DNA of 23,420 nt, taken from contig JANOFL010000106.1 in NCBI GenBank assembly GCA_031405895.1, positions 1-23,420 of the forward strand, given 5' to 3'. The notes below the pieces were generated by a model, which saw only the letters and a program-made list of their open reading frames with translations, searched no databases and was not told where the DNA came from. Source of the stretch: BJ22 sp031405895. Lineage in GTDB: Bacteria > Planctomycetota > Planctomycetia > Pirellulales > Pirellulaceae. Every line of letters starts with the position of its first letter. Position 1 is the first letter of the stretch. Positions 1 to 9,074 of the stretch are shown here, piece by piece. Made by a program: the position numbers and the translations under genes.

Positions 1-226
1 GTGGAGAGGCGTTGGCAAGCCGCCCCAATCGTAGCGGTGCCGGAACGGCCGTTCAAGAAAATACCGGTCCCGAAACCAGCGATTCTTCCAGCCTGTCGCT
101 CACGGTGAACCGGCGGCCGTTGGGGGCCTGTCCTGATACGATGTTGAGTCGTCCAAAGTCGCGGGCCAAAACGTGTCCCGCGCCGATCCAGTCCATGCCA
201 ACGGCGTCCTTCGCCTGCTCCAATCC

Positions 227-1837
227 ATGCCGCAACCCGCCATTCGCACCCGTTTCGCCCCCAGCCCAACTGGCTACCTTCACATCGGCGGAGTCCGAAC
301 CGCCCTGTTCAACTGGCTGCTCTCCCGCCAGTCCAGCGGCCAGTTCATCCTCCGGATCGACGACACCGACAGCCAGCGGAACCAGGCCGAGGCCCTCCAG
401 CCGATCCTCGACGGCTTCGAATGGCTGGGCATCGACTGGGATGAAGGCCCCACGGCTGACGGCCAGTCCAGTCAGGGGCCGCACTCGCCCTACTTCCAGT
501 CCCAGCGACTCGTACCGTACCAGGCGGCGGTCAAGAAGTTGCTCGCCTCGGGTCACGCCTACCGCGACTACGCGAAACCCGAAGAGACCGCCGCCGAGCG
601 GGCCGAAGCCGAAAAGAACAAGGTCGAGTTCACCTACAGCCGTCGCTGGATGGCCGAGACCGATGAGCAGGCCGCCTGCTTCGAAGCTGAAGGCCGCGTC
701 GCCGTCGTCCGGCTCAAAATGCCGCGCGAAGGCGTTTGCCGGATCGACGACCTGATCCGCGGGCCAGTTGAATTCGAGTGGGCCCGCGAACAGGACCACG
801 TCATCCAGCGCAACGACGGAACGTGCCTCTACCACCTCGCCAGCGTGGTCGACGATTTCGAGTTCGGCATCACCCATGTCGTGCGGGCGGTCGAACATCT
901 TTCCAACACGCCGCGCCAGATTTTTATCGCCCAATCGCTCGGCTACGCGCTGCCACACTACGCCCACATCCCGTTCGTCGCCGAACCGGGGAGCAAGACC
1001 AAACTCAGCAAGCGGAAGATCGACAAGTACCTCAAGAACGCCGACTTCAAGGCCCTTGTCGAACGAGGCCTCGAAATCGCGCGCCGGACCGGGATCGAAG
1101 TCTCGGCCGAGACCTTCAACCCGGTTCTGGTTGACTTCTACAAACAGACCGGCTTCCTGCCCGAAGCCATCGTCAATTACCTCCTGTTGCTTGGCTGGTC
1201 GCTCGATGGCAGCAGCGAGGATTTTTCGCGTGAAGCGATGATCGCGGCTTTCTCGCTGGACCGGGTCGTCAAAAGCGAAGCCAGTTTCGATCCGCAAAAG
1301 CTGCTTTCGTTTCAGCAGCGTTACATGCACCGGCTGCCGGAAAAACAGAAAGTCGCCCTCGTCCTCCCCTTCCTCCAGCGCGCCGGCCTCGTTTCCAGCC
1401 CACCTCCCTGCGAAATCTCCGACCGGATCCGCGCAATCGTCGCGGCCGCCGCCGACCGTCTCGTCATCGCCGGCGACATCCTCCAGTTCGACGAGTTCTT
1501 CCGGGCCGATGACGATCTGCCGTGGGACGAAGCCGCATTCGACAGAAGAATCGTCCAGGCTTCTGACGCCGACGACCTGTTGTCAGGCGTGACCGAAGCT
1601 TTGGCTGGCATTGAACCGTTCGATGCGGCAACCATTGAATCAGCCCTGAAGGACCTTTGCTCCGCCCGCGGCTGGAAAATCGGCAACCTGATGGCCCCGC
1701 TCCGCCTTGCACTGACCGGCAAATCCACCGGCATCAGCCTCTTCGACGCCTTCGCGATCCTCGGCCGTGAATCATGCGCCGAACGGGTCCGTTTGGCGCT
1801 GGAGCGCAAAACAGTGCGGGCCGCCGGGGCGGGATGA
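227..1837 (+). CDS. gltX: Glutamyl-tRNA synthetase
   Basis: Attaches glutamate to tRNA(Glu) in the cytoplasm, an ATP-dependent step of translation. The 536-residue protein has the class I signature near its start (RFAPSPTGYLHIGG, HIGH-like H19-G22), followed by the GluRS Rossmann fold. The KMSKS-like loop reads KLSKR (K259-R263). The C-terminal part is the helical anticodon-binding region, and the length is slightly above the usual 470-500. The frame stays open upstream to a GTG at 173, but ATG 227 is preferred because it places the conserved RFAPSPTG motif 8 residues from the N-terminus, as in the family. No clear Shine-Dalgarno site is seen. A separate glnS lies at 9282, so this enzyme need not mischarge tRNA(Gln), though specificity cannot be read from the sequence. 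It is probably transcribed alone. The 3' spacer holds hairpins and a terminator at 2160-2187. Confidence 0.96.
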   Translation: MPQPAIRTRFAPSPTGYLHIGGVRTALFNWLLSRQSSGQFILRIDDTDSQRNQAEALQPILDGFEWLGIDWDEGPTADGQSSQGPHSPYFQSQRLVPYQAAVKKLLASGHAYRDYAKPEETAAERAEAEKNKVEFTYSRRWMAETDEQAACFEAEGRVAVVRLKMPREGVCRIDDLIRGPVEFEWAREQDHVIQRNDGTCLYHLASVVDDFEFGITHVVRAVEHLSNTPRQIFIAQSLGYALPHYAHIPFVAEPGSKTKLSKRKIDKYLKNADFKALVERGLEIARRTGIEVSAETFNPVLVDFYKQTGFLPEAIVNYLLLLGWSLDGSSEDFSREAMIAAFSLDRVVKSEASFDPQKLLSFQQRYMHRLPEKQKVALVLPFLQRAGLVSSPPPCEISDRIRAIVAAAADRLVIAGDILQFDEFFRADDDLPWDEAAFDRRIVQASDADDLLSGVTEALAGIEPFDAATIESALKDLCSARGWKIGNLMAPLRLALTGKSTGISLFDAFAILGRESCAERVRLALERKTVRAAGAG

Positions 1838-1930
1838 CGTTGCTGACGTTTCACGAACAAGGTGCCGCGAACCGTTTTGAAGCCGCACGGGCGTTCTGCG
1901 ATCTGAGAAGTTTAACGGAGTCGGAGAGCG

Positions 1931-2061
1931 GCTGATTTCGGAGAGATCAGCGACATTGGGGAAACTGTCGAATCCTGGCGCAGGCCTTGTGGGGAGTTCA
2001 CAATGGGAAGTGCGGGACCTGGCGGTGTCCCGCGAACGTCGCTGACTTCTCCGAAGTCAGC
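1931..2061. repeat. Cluster of palindromic repeats in the 414-bp spacer after gltX
   Basis: The spacer 1838-2251 holds no credible gene. Inside it, 1939-1954 and 2038-2053 are inverted copies of a 16-bp word with two mismatches, spanning 115 bp. Two local hairpins are also present: 2012-2018 with 2027-2033 (7 bp, GCGGGAC/GTCCCGC) and 2041-2049 with 2053-2061 (9 bp, GCTGACTTC/GAAGTCAGC). A further partial copy of the TCCGAAGTCAGC word sits at about 2083-2094. The repetition of one word in both orientations argues for a dispersed repeat element and not a gene-specific regulator. Genome-wide copy number is unknown. Confidence 0.6.
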
Positions 2062-2159
2062 GTCTTCCTGACCCAGCACTGCTCCGAAGTCAGCCGCGAT
2101 CCATTCCAGTAGAACGCTGGAAAAAATGGTACGCTCGTTTGCAGCGTTGAACACAACAC

Positions 2160-2187
2160 AAAAAAGCGGAGGTCCAATGCCCTCCGC
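2160..2187 (-). terminator. Rho-independent terminator for the S74-domain gene
   Basis: Read on the minus strand, a 7-bp perfect stem (GCGGAGG / CCTCCGC) with an 8-base loop is followed directly by six T residues. It lies 65 bp downstream of the stop at 2252. On the plus strand the same stem is followed by CCCTTTT, so it may also stop transcripts arriving from gltX. Confidence 0.75.
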
Positions 2188-2251
2188 CCCTTTTATCCAG
2201 CCAGTTGACCATGGGTCGATCACACCGCCTGGTTCCAGTCTGGCTGCGGGC

Positions 2252-3577
2252 TCAGGGAAGGTTTCCTTCGCCCGGAATCAGTGCTTCCAGCCGTTCCAGC
2301 CGGCTTTCCAGATCGGCGATCCGGTCCTGCTGCGATTCGATCGTTCCCGCCTGCCGCTGGACCAAACCGTTCAGGCCCTGAATCGCGGCAAGGGCCACGC
2401 CGCTGCGGTCCATTTCGGCAATCGTCTTGTCGTCCGTGCCCAGTCCGAACGCGGCATGGAAATCCTGGGCCATCGGGCCCATGTGCCGCGTCCCGTCTTC
2501 GTCCTTGATGTAGCTCCAGGTCGAGACGGGCAGTTTGGCGACGCGGTCCAGAACGTCGGCCGGATCGACCGGCACAATAGCTTCTTTCAGGTTGCGGTCG
2601 GAAAGGGAGACAAAGCTCGTGGCCTGGCAGCTGCCGGTGGGAAGGATCCGCAGCAGGTTGGAGCCGCCGTTGACAAACCGGGCTTCGCCGGTGGCGAGGA
2701 ACCGCAGACCGGGTGAGCCCACGCCGCTCTTCTTGAGGAACAGTTCGTCGTTTTTGTTGCTGAAGAACCAGGTCGAGTTGGCGCTGGTGTCGGTGAAGCT
2801 CATGAACGTCCCGCCGTGGTTGACGAGGTTCAATGCCGTCCGGTCGGCGGTGCCGGCACCCGAGGTCACTTCGGAGGTGATCGTCGAGCTGAACGCTTCG
2901 GGCGTGCTGCCGTTGGAAAAGACGTGCAGCTTGCTTGTCGGGGCAAAAGTGCCAAGCCCCATTCCGTTGCCCGCCAGTTCGATCTTGAGTTTTGCGTCCG
3001 GGGCAGCCGTGAACGGAACGTAGCTGCGGGTCAAGTCTGCAATCTCGAACCGGCCATCAAAATTGGCGATCCTGTAAATGACGCCTCCGGTATTGGTGTC
3101 GATGAGCCGGATCGAGGTGCCACCAGAATTGCTGAGCCTCAGCATTTCCCGAAAAGCGACCACCGGGTTTCTGTCTTCCACCCGGATCTGGGCAACGCCG
3201 TAAGCATCCTCCGAACCGCCACCGACGACATGCAGTGGCGCCTCGGCCAACCGGTTGCCGGAACCCGAGAACGAGCCGAAACCAATGCCCACGCCATCCG
3301 CTCCGATCTTGACCGCACCATCCGGCGCGGCGTTCAGGATGCTGAAGGGAGCCTCGCTTGCACTGACTGTCGCAATCGTCAGGCGCGGATTCGTGCCGGA
3401 AGACAGACCGACAAACCAGTCCTCCTGGGCGTTTCCCACGCCATCTCCGGTCACGAAGTAGCCGTTTGCATCGATCGACGGCTGAGCGTTCACTTCAACT
3501 GGGTTCCCACAGGCCGCAACAGCGATCGCGGCCAATATGCAGGGCACCAGGTACCAGGAATATCGCTCATGTTTCAT
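2252..3577 (-). CDS. Exported protein with C-terminal S74 intramolecular chaperone domain
   Basis: 441 residues. The N-terminus is a signal peptide (basic MKHER, then a hydrophobic run) ending in VAAC at residue 23, which fits a lipobox, so this may be a lipoprotein. Cleavage by signal peptidase I a little later is the alternative. The middle is rich in Gly, Ser, Thr and Asn with beta-type patterns and repeated GVGIGF/GMGLGTF-like words, as in trimeric fibre proteins. The last 116 residues match the peptidase S74 (endosialidase chaperone) family: S326 and K331 in SDRNLK have the spacing of the known Ser-Lys self-cleavage dyad, HMGPMAQDF follows, and a C-terminal coiled coil ends the protein (about residues 400-435). 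Such domains trimerise a fibre and are then cut off. Start ATG 3577 has a GGAGA about 9 bases upstream. The gene is divergent from the kinase gene. Ligand and role are unknown. Confidence 0.85.
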   Translation of the reverse strand: MKHERYSWYLVPCILAAIAVAACGNPVEVNAQPSIDANGYFVTGDGVGNAQEDWFVGLSSGTNPRLTIATVSASEAPFSILNAAPDGAVKIGADGVGIGFGSFSGSGNRLAEAPLHVVGGGSEDAYGVAQIRVEDRNPVVAFREMLRLSNSGGTSIRLIDTNTGGVIYRIANFDGRFEIADLTRSYVPFTAAPDAKLKIELAGNGMGLGTFAPTSKLHVFSNGSTPEAFSSTITSEVTSGAGTADRTALNLVNHGGTFMSFTDTSANSTWFFSNKNDELFLKKSGVGSPGLRFLATGEARFVNGGSNLLRILPTGSCQATSFVSLSDRNLKEAIVPVDPADVLDRVAKLPVSTWSYIKDEDGTRHMGPMAQDFHAAFGLGTDDKTIAEMDRSGVALAAIQGLNGLVQRQAGTIESQQDRIADLESRLERLEALIPGEGNLP

Positions 3578-3887
3578 CTGAATGTCTCCGTTGGGGAAGT
3601 CGACGTTGGGCGGCCAGCAGACCGCACGGCTCTATTTCCTGTTCCTGCCTTCCGGCGGCGGGGAGGACACCCAATCTGGAGAATTCCTGGAAATTCCGGG
3701 ACTTTTTCGGGGACGTTGATCCGGCGTCGGGTCCCCCGGTCGGAGTTGGTCTGCAACCAATCAGCCGGTTTTGGACCGGCTGGTAGAATGGCAGACTTCG
3801 GCCCACCGGGCAAAAAGCCGGCGACCAAGCAAAAAAATAGCCGGGAGCTGGCCGACCCGAATTCAGCCTGCTCCCGGTTTACGATCA
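3578..3887. promoter_or_regulatory. 310-bp divergent spacer with an 8-bp hairpin
   Basis: This spacer must hold the promoters of both the S74-domain gene (leftward) and the kinase gene (rightward). A perfect 8-bp inverted repeat with a 5-base loop lies at 3762-3769 and 3775-3782 (CAGCCGGT / ACCGGCTG). It could be an operator or simply part of a dispersed repeat, since it has no following T run. No convincing -35/-10 pair was picked out, and no gene is supported here. Confidence 0.3.
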
Positions 3888-6800
3888 ATGACTGGTCCTG
3901 AAGAGCTGCTGGAACCGAAGCCAGGACCTTCCATTTCCGTTCCGAACCTGATCGACGAACTGGTCGATGACTTTCTCAGCCGGCGACAACTGGGCGAAAA
4001 TCCCACCGTCGAGCATTACCAGCAGGCTTATCCGCAGATCGCGAACGACATTCGAGCTGTGCTCGAACCGCTTCTGTTGCTGGGCCTAGACCAAGATCGC
4101 CCGGCAGGTGAAGGTGCAACTGCTTCGGTCCATGGCGCGCGGTCCGCACCCGCCGGACTGACTGATTACGAGATCCAGTCCGAACTGGGTCGCGGTGGGA
4201 TGGGAGTGGTTTACCGGGCCGTGCAGAAGTCGCTGGGCCGGCCCGTGGCGCTCAAGGTCATGCCGGCGGCGTGCAACTCGAATCCGGCCGCGATCGCCCG
4301 CTTTCAGCTGGAAGCGCGCGCCAGCGCTGGCCTCCATCACTCAAACATCGTTCCCGTTTACGATGTCGGCTTTGAGAAAGGGGTCTACTTTTACTCGATG
4401 CAGTTGATCGTGGGGCTCGGACTTGACCAGGTCATCGCCGACCGCGCGCGCAGGCTCCCGGGGAACGTTCCGAATCAGGGCGTGCAGCCCGGAATCAGCT
4501 CGACCGTGGCGCCCGATGACGGAAGAACGCTGCCGCAGTTTCCGGCACTTCACGAGCTGTTTCCCGATTCTCATTCCGGAGCGATCCAAACAGGGGACTC
4601 GCCCGGCATGGCAGTGAAACCGTCAGAAATCCTCGAACGGCTGGCCCGCGGTGGCACCCCGGACTGGCATCGGCAGGTTGCCACGCTTGGAGTGCAGGCC
4701 GCCGCTGCGCTGGCCTATGCCCACGCCCAGGGGATCGTGCACCGCGACATCAAACCGGCCAATTTGCTGATCGACCACAATCTCAACGTCTGGATCACCG
4801 ATTTCGGGCTGGCCAAGGTTTCGGAGAACGACCTGACGCGAACCGGAGACGTGGTGGGAACGCTGCGCTACCTCGCGCCCGAACGGTTTCGGGGAGTCGC
4901 CGGGCCAGAATGCGACCAATACGCACTGGGGCAGACGCTCTATGAACTGGTCGGTCTGCGGCCGGCGTTTCAGAGCGAAGACCGGCTGATGCTGGTCGAA
5001 CAGATTCGGCAACAGGAACCGCGAAAACTTTCATCTCTCGATTCGCGAGTTCCGCGCGATCTGGAGACGATCATCGCCAGGGCGATGGCGCGTGCGCCGG
5101 CAGCCCGCTATCCGTCCACGGCGGAACTGGCCGACGATCTTCGCCGGTTTCTGGACGGCCGGCCGATCCTGGCGCGCCGGATGGGGACGCTTGAACGGGT
5201 GGCCCGGTGGGCAGCAAGAAACCCGTCGCTGGCCGGGGCGCTGGCGGTCATCCTGTTGCTGGTGGTGACTGGGACGACCGCGCTGTGGCTGGGAATGTAC
5301 CAGTTTCGGCTGCAGCGCGACCAGCAGCGGGAGCTGGCCGGGCTGGCCCGCCGCGGGCAATACGAGGCCGAAATGAAGCTCGGTTTTGAAGAGGTCCATT
5401 CGACGGCCGGGATCAGCCATCTCCACGACATCCTCAGACGATGGATTCCAGACCATGGCGAAGCCGACCTGCGGGGCTGGGAATGGCGCTACCTGCACAA
5501 CGCCTGCCACCAGGAGGCTTTCGTCGCCGGCGGCGACCGGGGTTGGGAACGCGGCGCGATGAAGCCCGACCTGTCCCAGTTTGCCGTGTTCGGCGAGCGG
5601 CTCGAGGTGATCGACCTCAATCGCCGCACCGTGATGGCCAGCCTGCTGGAGGACAACCGGGAACGGATCACGGCGGTCCACTGGATGGGTGCCAGCGAAC
5701 TGGTGGCCGTCACATCGGTCGGGACCGTCGTCCGGTTCGATGCTTCGACTTTTGTCGAGCGGGAACGCTTTCAGATTTCGGTGGAGGTGGGTTCAAGTTC
5801 GGTCCATCCGGAAAAACGGGTGCTTGCCCTGACGACCTATGATCAGTCCCTGGTCCTGCTGGATTTCGACCGCGATCCCGCCGGGCGGAAACAGGTTGTC
5901 TTCGCCGGCCAACCCTTTCCCCAGACTGTTCCGGGCAAACAGCCTGCGACCGATTACAGCCCTGATGGGCGCTGGCTGGCTTCGGCCAACATGGACCAGT
6001 CGGTCACACTGTATGAAACGGCTTCCATGACCGAACTGGCCCGGATCGGGACAGGACACGATGCGGCCATCAACCAGCTGAGCTGGGACGGCGACGGAAA
6101 GCGGCTGACCGTTTGTGGCTGGGATGGCCGCGTTTCAATCGTCGACTTCTCAAGCCCCTCTGAACCGGCTGTGAAGCTGGTGACCCGAGTCGCGACACCG
6201 GTGACATCCGCCCGGTTTCTGGACGACGGTGAGCATCTTGTATTCGGCGGCGACGATCGGGTTGTTCATGTCTGGAACCTCGAACCCGGCCGGGAAGTCC
6301 GTCAGTTCAAGGGTCACACAGGCGCGATCACCGGCCTTTGGCAGCTCGACGACTCGACCCTCCTTTCATCCTGTCTCGACCAGACGATTCGCGGGTGGAG
6401 CACGGACCGCCCGCAAAACTTTTCGCAGGTCAAGTTCACGCATTCGCCAGAGTCCCCCCGCTCAGCCACCTGGGCTCCCGATGGCCAGGTCGCGACCATG
6501 GACGACCATTCAGTTTCCATCCGCGATCTCGCCCAGCCGGAAGCGGCCCGGCCCCTCGGATTCCAGTTTGCCGAATGGAGTCAGCGAACGGGTGGAATCG
6601 TTGGTCGAAATGGCTCCCAGCTGGCGTGGCGATCGCGTGACACGCAACAAACACAATCGCTGGACGTCGGAGCGATTAGGGGTTTCAGCCTCGCGGATCC
6701 GGAGTGCGGCGTTGTCGTGGCGGTGGCGGCGTTGCTGCCGGGCTCTGTGCGGAACGAGCTGATTCTCTGGTATCCCGACACTACCGGAGCGGCCCGCAAG

Positions 6801-7358
6801 CTCGAAGTTGAAGTTTCCGCCTATCCGTTCCCAAGACTGCATCCGTCCGGCCAGAGCCTGTTTGTCGACTTGAGCGATGGTGCTCAGGTGATTGACGCGG
6901 GGTCGGGCGAAGTCATAGGAGAACTTGGCCTGACCATTCAGGAGGCGTCCGCAGCCGCGTGGAATTCTGATGGCAGCCAACTGGCGGTGGGGCTGCGCGA
7001 TGGTCGGATCCGGATCTATGACGTGAGCAAGGACGGAGGCTTCCGGCTGTTCCAGACCCTGACGGGAAACCGGCTCAAGGTCCGGGATGTGGCCTTTCAC
7101 CCGACCGAAAACCGGCTGGCGTCGGTGGGTGATGACGAAATCCTGTATCTGTGGGACACCGAAACCGGGACTCTGATAGTCCGTTATCCGCATGATGGAG
7201 CCGTCGTTGATGTAAGCTGGAGTCCGGACGGCGCCAGCCTCGCGACGGTGACGAAGTGGGGTGACCTGCGAATCTGGAATGCAGCGCGGATGAACTTTGG
7301 GGAAAGTGCAGCCATCCCGACCGTTTCAACTCCCTCAGGCCCCGGCCCGATTGAATGA
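3888..7358 (+). CDS. Membrane Ser/Thr protein kinase with C-terminal WD40 repeats
   Basis: Hanks-type kinase that phosphorylates protein Ser/Thr residues; 1156 residues from ATG 3888. The open frame reaches upstream to 3771, but the upstream residues look non-coding. Residues about 15-65 form the N-terminal segment (LIDELVDDFL...HYQQAYPQ) seen before many planctomycete kinases. The kinase domain runs from about 95 to 430: Gly loop GRGGMG, lysine K123 in ALKVM, catalytic HRDIKPAN (D287), DFG (D305), and a GTLRYLAPE activation segment, so it looks catalytically competent. About 70 residues are inserted between the hinge and the HRD lobe. A membrane span follows at about 446-470, then roughly 8-12 degenerate WD40 units (about 570-1150), presumably on the far side of the membrane from the kinase. 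The ECF sigma factor gene begins 31 bp downstream, so the two are probably co-transcribed. Confidence 0.92.
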   Translation: MTGPEELLEPKPGPSISVPNLIDELVDDFLSRRQLGENPTVEHYQQAYPQIANDIRAVLEPLLLLGLDQDRPAGEGATASVHGARSAPAGLTDYEIQSELGRGGMGVVYRAVQKSLGRPVALKVMPAACNSNPAAIARFQLEARASAGLHHSNIVPVYDVGFEKGVYFYSMQLIVGLGLDQVIADRARRLPGNVPNQGVQPGISSTVAPDDGRTLPQFPALHELFPDSHSGAIQTGDSPGMAVKPSEILERLARGGTPDWHRQVATLGVQAAAALAYAHAQGIVHRDIKPANLLIDHNLNVWITDFGLAKVSENDLTRTGDVVGTLRYLAPERFRGVAGPECDQYALGQTLYELVGLRPAFQSEDRLMLVEQIRQQEPRKLSSLDSRVPRDLETIIARAMARAPAARYPSTAELADDLRRFLDGRPILARRMGTLERVARWAARNPSLAGALAVILLLVVTGTTALWLGMYQFRLQRDQQRELAGLARRGQYEAEMKLGFEEVHSTAGISHLHDILRRWIPDHGEADLRGWEWRYLHNACHQEAFVAGGDRGWERGAMKPDLSQFAVFGERLEVIDLNRRTVMASLLEDNRERITAVHWMGASELVAVTSVGTVVRFDASTFVERERFQISVEVGSSSVHPEKRVLALTTYDQSLVLLDFDRDPAGRKQVVFAGQPFPQTVPGKQPATDYSPDGRWLASANMDQSVTLYETASMTELARIGTGHDAAINQLSWDGDGKRLTVCGWDGRVSIVDFSSPSEPAVKLVTRVATPVTSARFLDDGEHLVFGGDDRVVHVWNLEPGREVRQFKGHTGAITGLWQLDDSTLLSSCLDQTIRGWSTDRPQNFSQVKFTHSPESPRSATWAPDGQVATMDDHSVSIRDLAQPEAARPLGFQFAEWSQRTGGIVGRNGSQLAWRSRDTQQTQSLDVGAIRGFSLADPECGVVVAVAALLPGSVRNELILWYPDTTGAARKLEVEVSAYPFPRLHPSGQSLFVDLSDGAQVIDAGSGEVIGELGLTIQEASAAAWNSDGSQLAVGLRDGRIRIYDVSKDGGFRLFQTLTGNRLKVRDVAFHPTENRLASVGDDEILYLWDTETGTLIVRYPHDGAVVDVSWSPDGASLATVTKWGDLRIWNAARMNFGESAAIPTVSTPSGPGPIE

Positions 7359-7389
7359 TCGGCTGGTATTATCCACCCGTTGACCGTGC

Positions 7390-8061
7390 ATGGACCCTAT
7401 CCCGCCCAGACCCGAACCCGATACCGTTGCATGGGCGCTGGCGAAACTGGACAAGGGAGAAACCGGCGCAGCCATCCGGGAGCTCTATGACCGGTTCGGC
7501 GACCGGCTGAAACGGCAGATTTCCGTGCAACTGGATCGCCGTCTGGCAGGGCGGATTGATCCGGAAGATGTCCTGCAGGAGGCCTTTGTCGACATCACCG
7601 CCCGGTTGCGAAAATTCGAGCCCGAACGCAACGTTCCCCTGTTCCATTGGCTGCGGATGATTGTCCGGGAGCGGATTATTGCCACCCACCGCCGCCATCT
7701 GGTGACGGCCAAGCGGGACGCCCGGCGCGAGGCAGGCCCAAAAAACACGCAGGAGTCCGATGACAGCGCCATGTCGCTGGCCGAGATGATCCTCGGCAAC
7801 GACACATCGGTCGGCGGCCGGTATTTGCGAACAGAACGCCATGCGAAACTGGCTGGGGCACTGGAGGAAATCGCACCGCCCGATCGCGAGATCATCCTGA
7901 TGCGGGTGTATGAAGGCCTCTCGAATGAAGAGGCCGCCACGGCCCTTGGAATTCAGCCCGACGCGGCCAAGAAAAGGATTACCCGCGCGATCCGGCGGCT
8001 GGGCGAATTGTTGCGGACCCTGCCGGAATTCGCCATTGAATCGGGGATGTTCGGGGACTGA
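7390..8061 (+). CDS. ECF-type RNA polymerase sigma factor
   Basis: 223 residues. It directs RNA polymerase to a specific promoter set. The sigma-2 region spans about residues 25-100, with DPEDVLQEAFVDI (from D57) as the core-binding helix and FHWLRMIVRERII following. The sigma-4 helix-turn-helix lies at about 158-208 (PPDREIILMRVYEGLSNEEA, then ALGIQPDAAKKRITRA). There is no sigma-3 domain, as expected for the ECF group. The roughly 45-residue linker between the domains is polar and lengthened. It sits 31 bp after the WD40 kinase gene on the same strand. ECF factors adjacent to Ser/Thr kinases are known in Planctomycetes, and direct phosphorylation of the sigma factor is a reasonable inference here. 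No anti-sigma factor gene is present. The start ATG 7390 is the first in frame after the kinase stop. Confidence 0.9.
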   Translation: MDPIPPRPEPDTVAWALAKLDKGETGAAIRELYDRFGDRLKRQISVQLDRRLAGRIDPEDVLQEAFVDITARLRKFEPERNVPLFHWLRMIVRERIIATHRRHLVTAKRDARREAGPKNTQESDDSAMSLAEMILGNDTSVGGRYLRTERHAKLAGALEEIAPPDREIILMRVYEGLSNEEAATALGIQPDAAKKRITRAIRRLGELLRTLPEFAIESGMFGD

Positions 8062-8277
8062 GTTTTGGGCCCAGCCAGTGCCTGGACAAGTCCTTTTTTT
8101 GTCCCTGAATAGGTCCTTTCAGCGCGCGGTTGGCTTTTTTCCTGTCCCCGCTTCTGGCCTTTTTGCAGGAAGGCTCACAGGACGTCTCCAGGACTGGCAT
8201 TCGGCGGCGTGAACCGAGGATAGGCCGGTCCGGAAGAACCTCCGCTCTGTTTCAGAGGCCCCGCATTGGAATCGGCC

Positions 8278-9042
8278 ATGCCCAGTCGAATCGTCAGCCT
8301 GTTTCTGGTCGCTCTCATTGCCACGGTTTCAGGTAGCGTTTCGCCAGCTGGTGGGCAAGAGGGCCGGTTCGAGCTGGAATCGGGAACCGAGCTGTCCGGG
8401 GCCCTCGGTCTCCGCGGTGTTGCCCGTGAGCTGAAGATGACGGCCGACCAGCAATTCGAACTTTCCGACCTCCCGTTGATGACCGAAATGCGGATGCAGG
8501 AGCTGTTGCGCCATTACCAAGCCGAACTGGGATCCTCAGTGCCGGCCGGGACACAGGCCGCCCTTAGGGAGCAGCTCCAGGCGGATCTGGCGGAAATCCG
8601 TGAGTGGGAACAGGAACAGCTGGAGAAGATCCTCAGCCCGGAACAACTGGAGCGTCTCCGCCAGCTGCGAATCCAGCACGTCGCCAGCAGCCGGGGCGGG
8701 CTCGCCGCGTTGCAGGAGCTGCTGGGCCTGAGCGAGAAACAGCTGAAGCAGATTCGCCAGATCGGCGAAGACCTGCGCCGGGACATGGGGGAGCACCAAC
8801 GGACCGGGCTGGAAGCCGGCATTCCCCGCGCCGATATCGAACACGACTTGCGGCACATGCAAACGAAGGCCCATGAACAGGTGCTCGCCGCGCTGGACGC
8901 CAGCCAGCGCCGCGAACTCGAGTCGTTGCAGGGCAAGCCATTCGGCTTTGATGACCGGCCACGATCAACCGAATCGGAGGACGCCGAGGCTGAAACGGTG
9001 ACGGAGGCCGCCAGCGAGGATGGGTCCGGCGAAGGCAGGTAG
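8278..9042 (+). CDS. Exported helical protein with repeated LTxxQ-like motifs
   Basis: 254 residues from ATG 8278. An in-frame ATG at 8266 is possible, but 8278 puts the basic residue directly before the hydrophobic core. The signal peptide spans about residues 1-25. The rest is almost all amphipathic helix. It contains four spaced LxxxQ-type units: LKMTADQQFEL (from residue 52), LSPEQLERLRQL (from 119), LGLSEKQLKQI, and LDASQRRELESL near the end. These resemble the LTxxQ units of periplasmic CpxP/Spy-like and metal-sensing proteins, and such proteins are common in Planctomycetes. The C-terminal 30 residues are acidic and low in complexity. A periplasmic chaperone-like or stress-sensing role is inference only. 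It could share a promoter region with nothing else: 216 bp separate it from the sigma factor gene. Confidence 0.8.
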   Translation: MPSRIVSLFLVALIATVSGSVSPAGGQEGRFELESGTELSGALGLRGVARELKMTADQQFELSDLPLMTEMRMQELLRHYQAELGSSVPAGTQAALREQLQADLAEIREWEQEQLEKILSPEQLERLRQLRIQHVASSRGGLAALQELLGLSEKQLKQIRQIGEDLRRDMGEHQRTGLEAGIPRADIEHDLRHMQTKAHEQVLAALDASQRRELESLQGKPFGFDDRPRSTESEDAEAETVTEAASEDGSGEGR

Positions 9043-9074
9043 TCCTTCGCGGCCACGATAAGTCTCCTCTGGCG

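Noticed and set aside
1..108. Possible 3' end of an upstream rightward gene (frame open from base 1 to TGA 106-108)
   Set aside because: Only 35 codons, Pro/Arg-rich, no recognisable family; it cannot be told from chance.
53..1330. Long open frame (425 codons) opposite gltX
   Set aside because: It lies wholly antisense to a clear GluRS gene. GC-rich codon bias commonly leaves the complementary frame open, and the translation has no recognisable domain.
1912..2223. 103-codon leftward frame in the spacer after gltX
   Set aside because: It reads through the terminator and several palindromic repeats, so its sequence is explained by repeats.
8080..8106. Possible terminator after the sigma factor gene (GGACAA ... 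TTGTCC around a T run)
   Set aside because: The T run lies within the loop and stem and does not follow the stem, and the alternative 4-bp stem has too small a loop.
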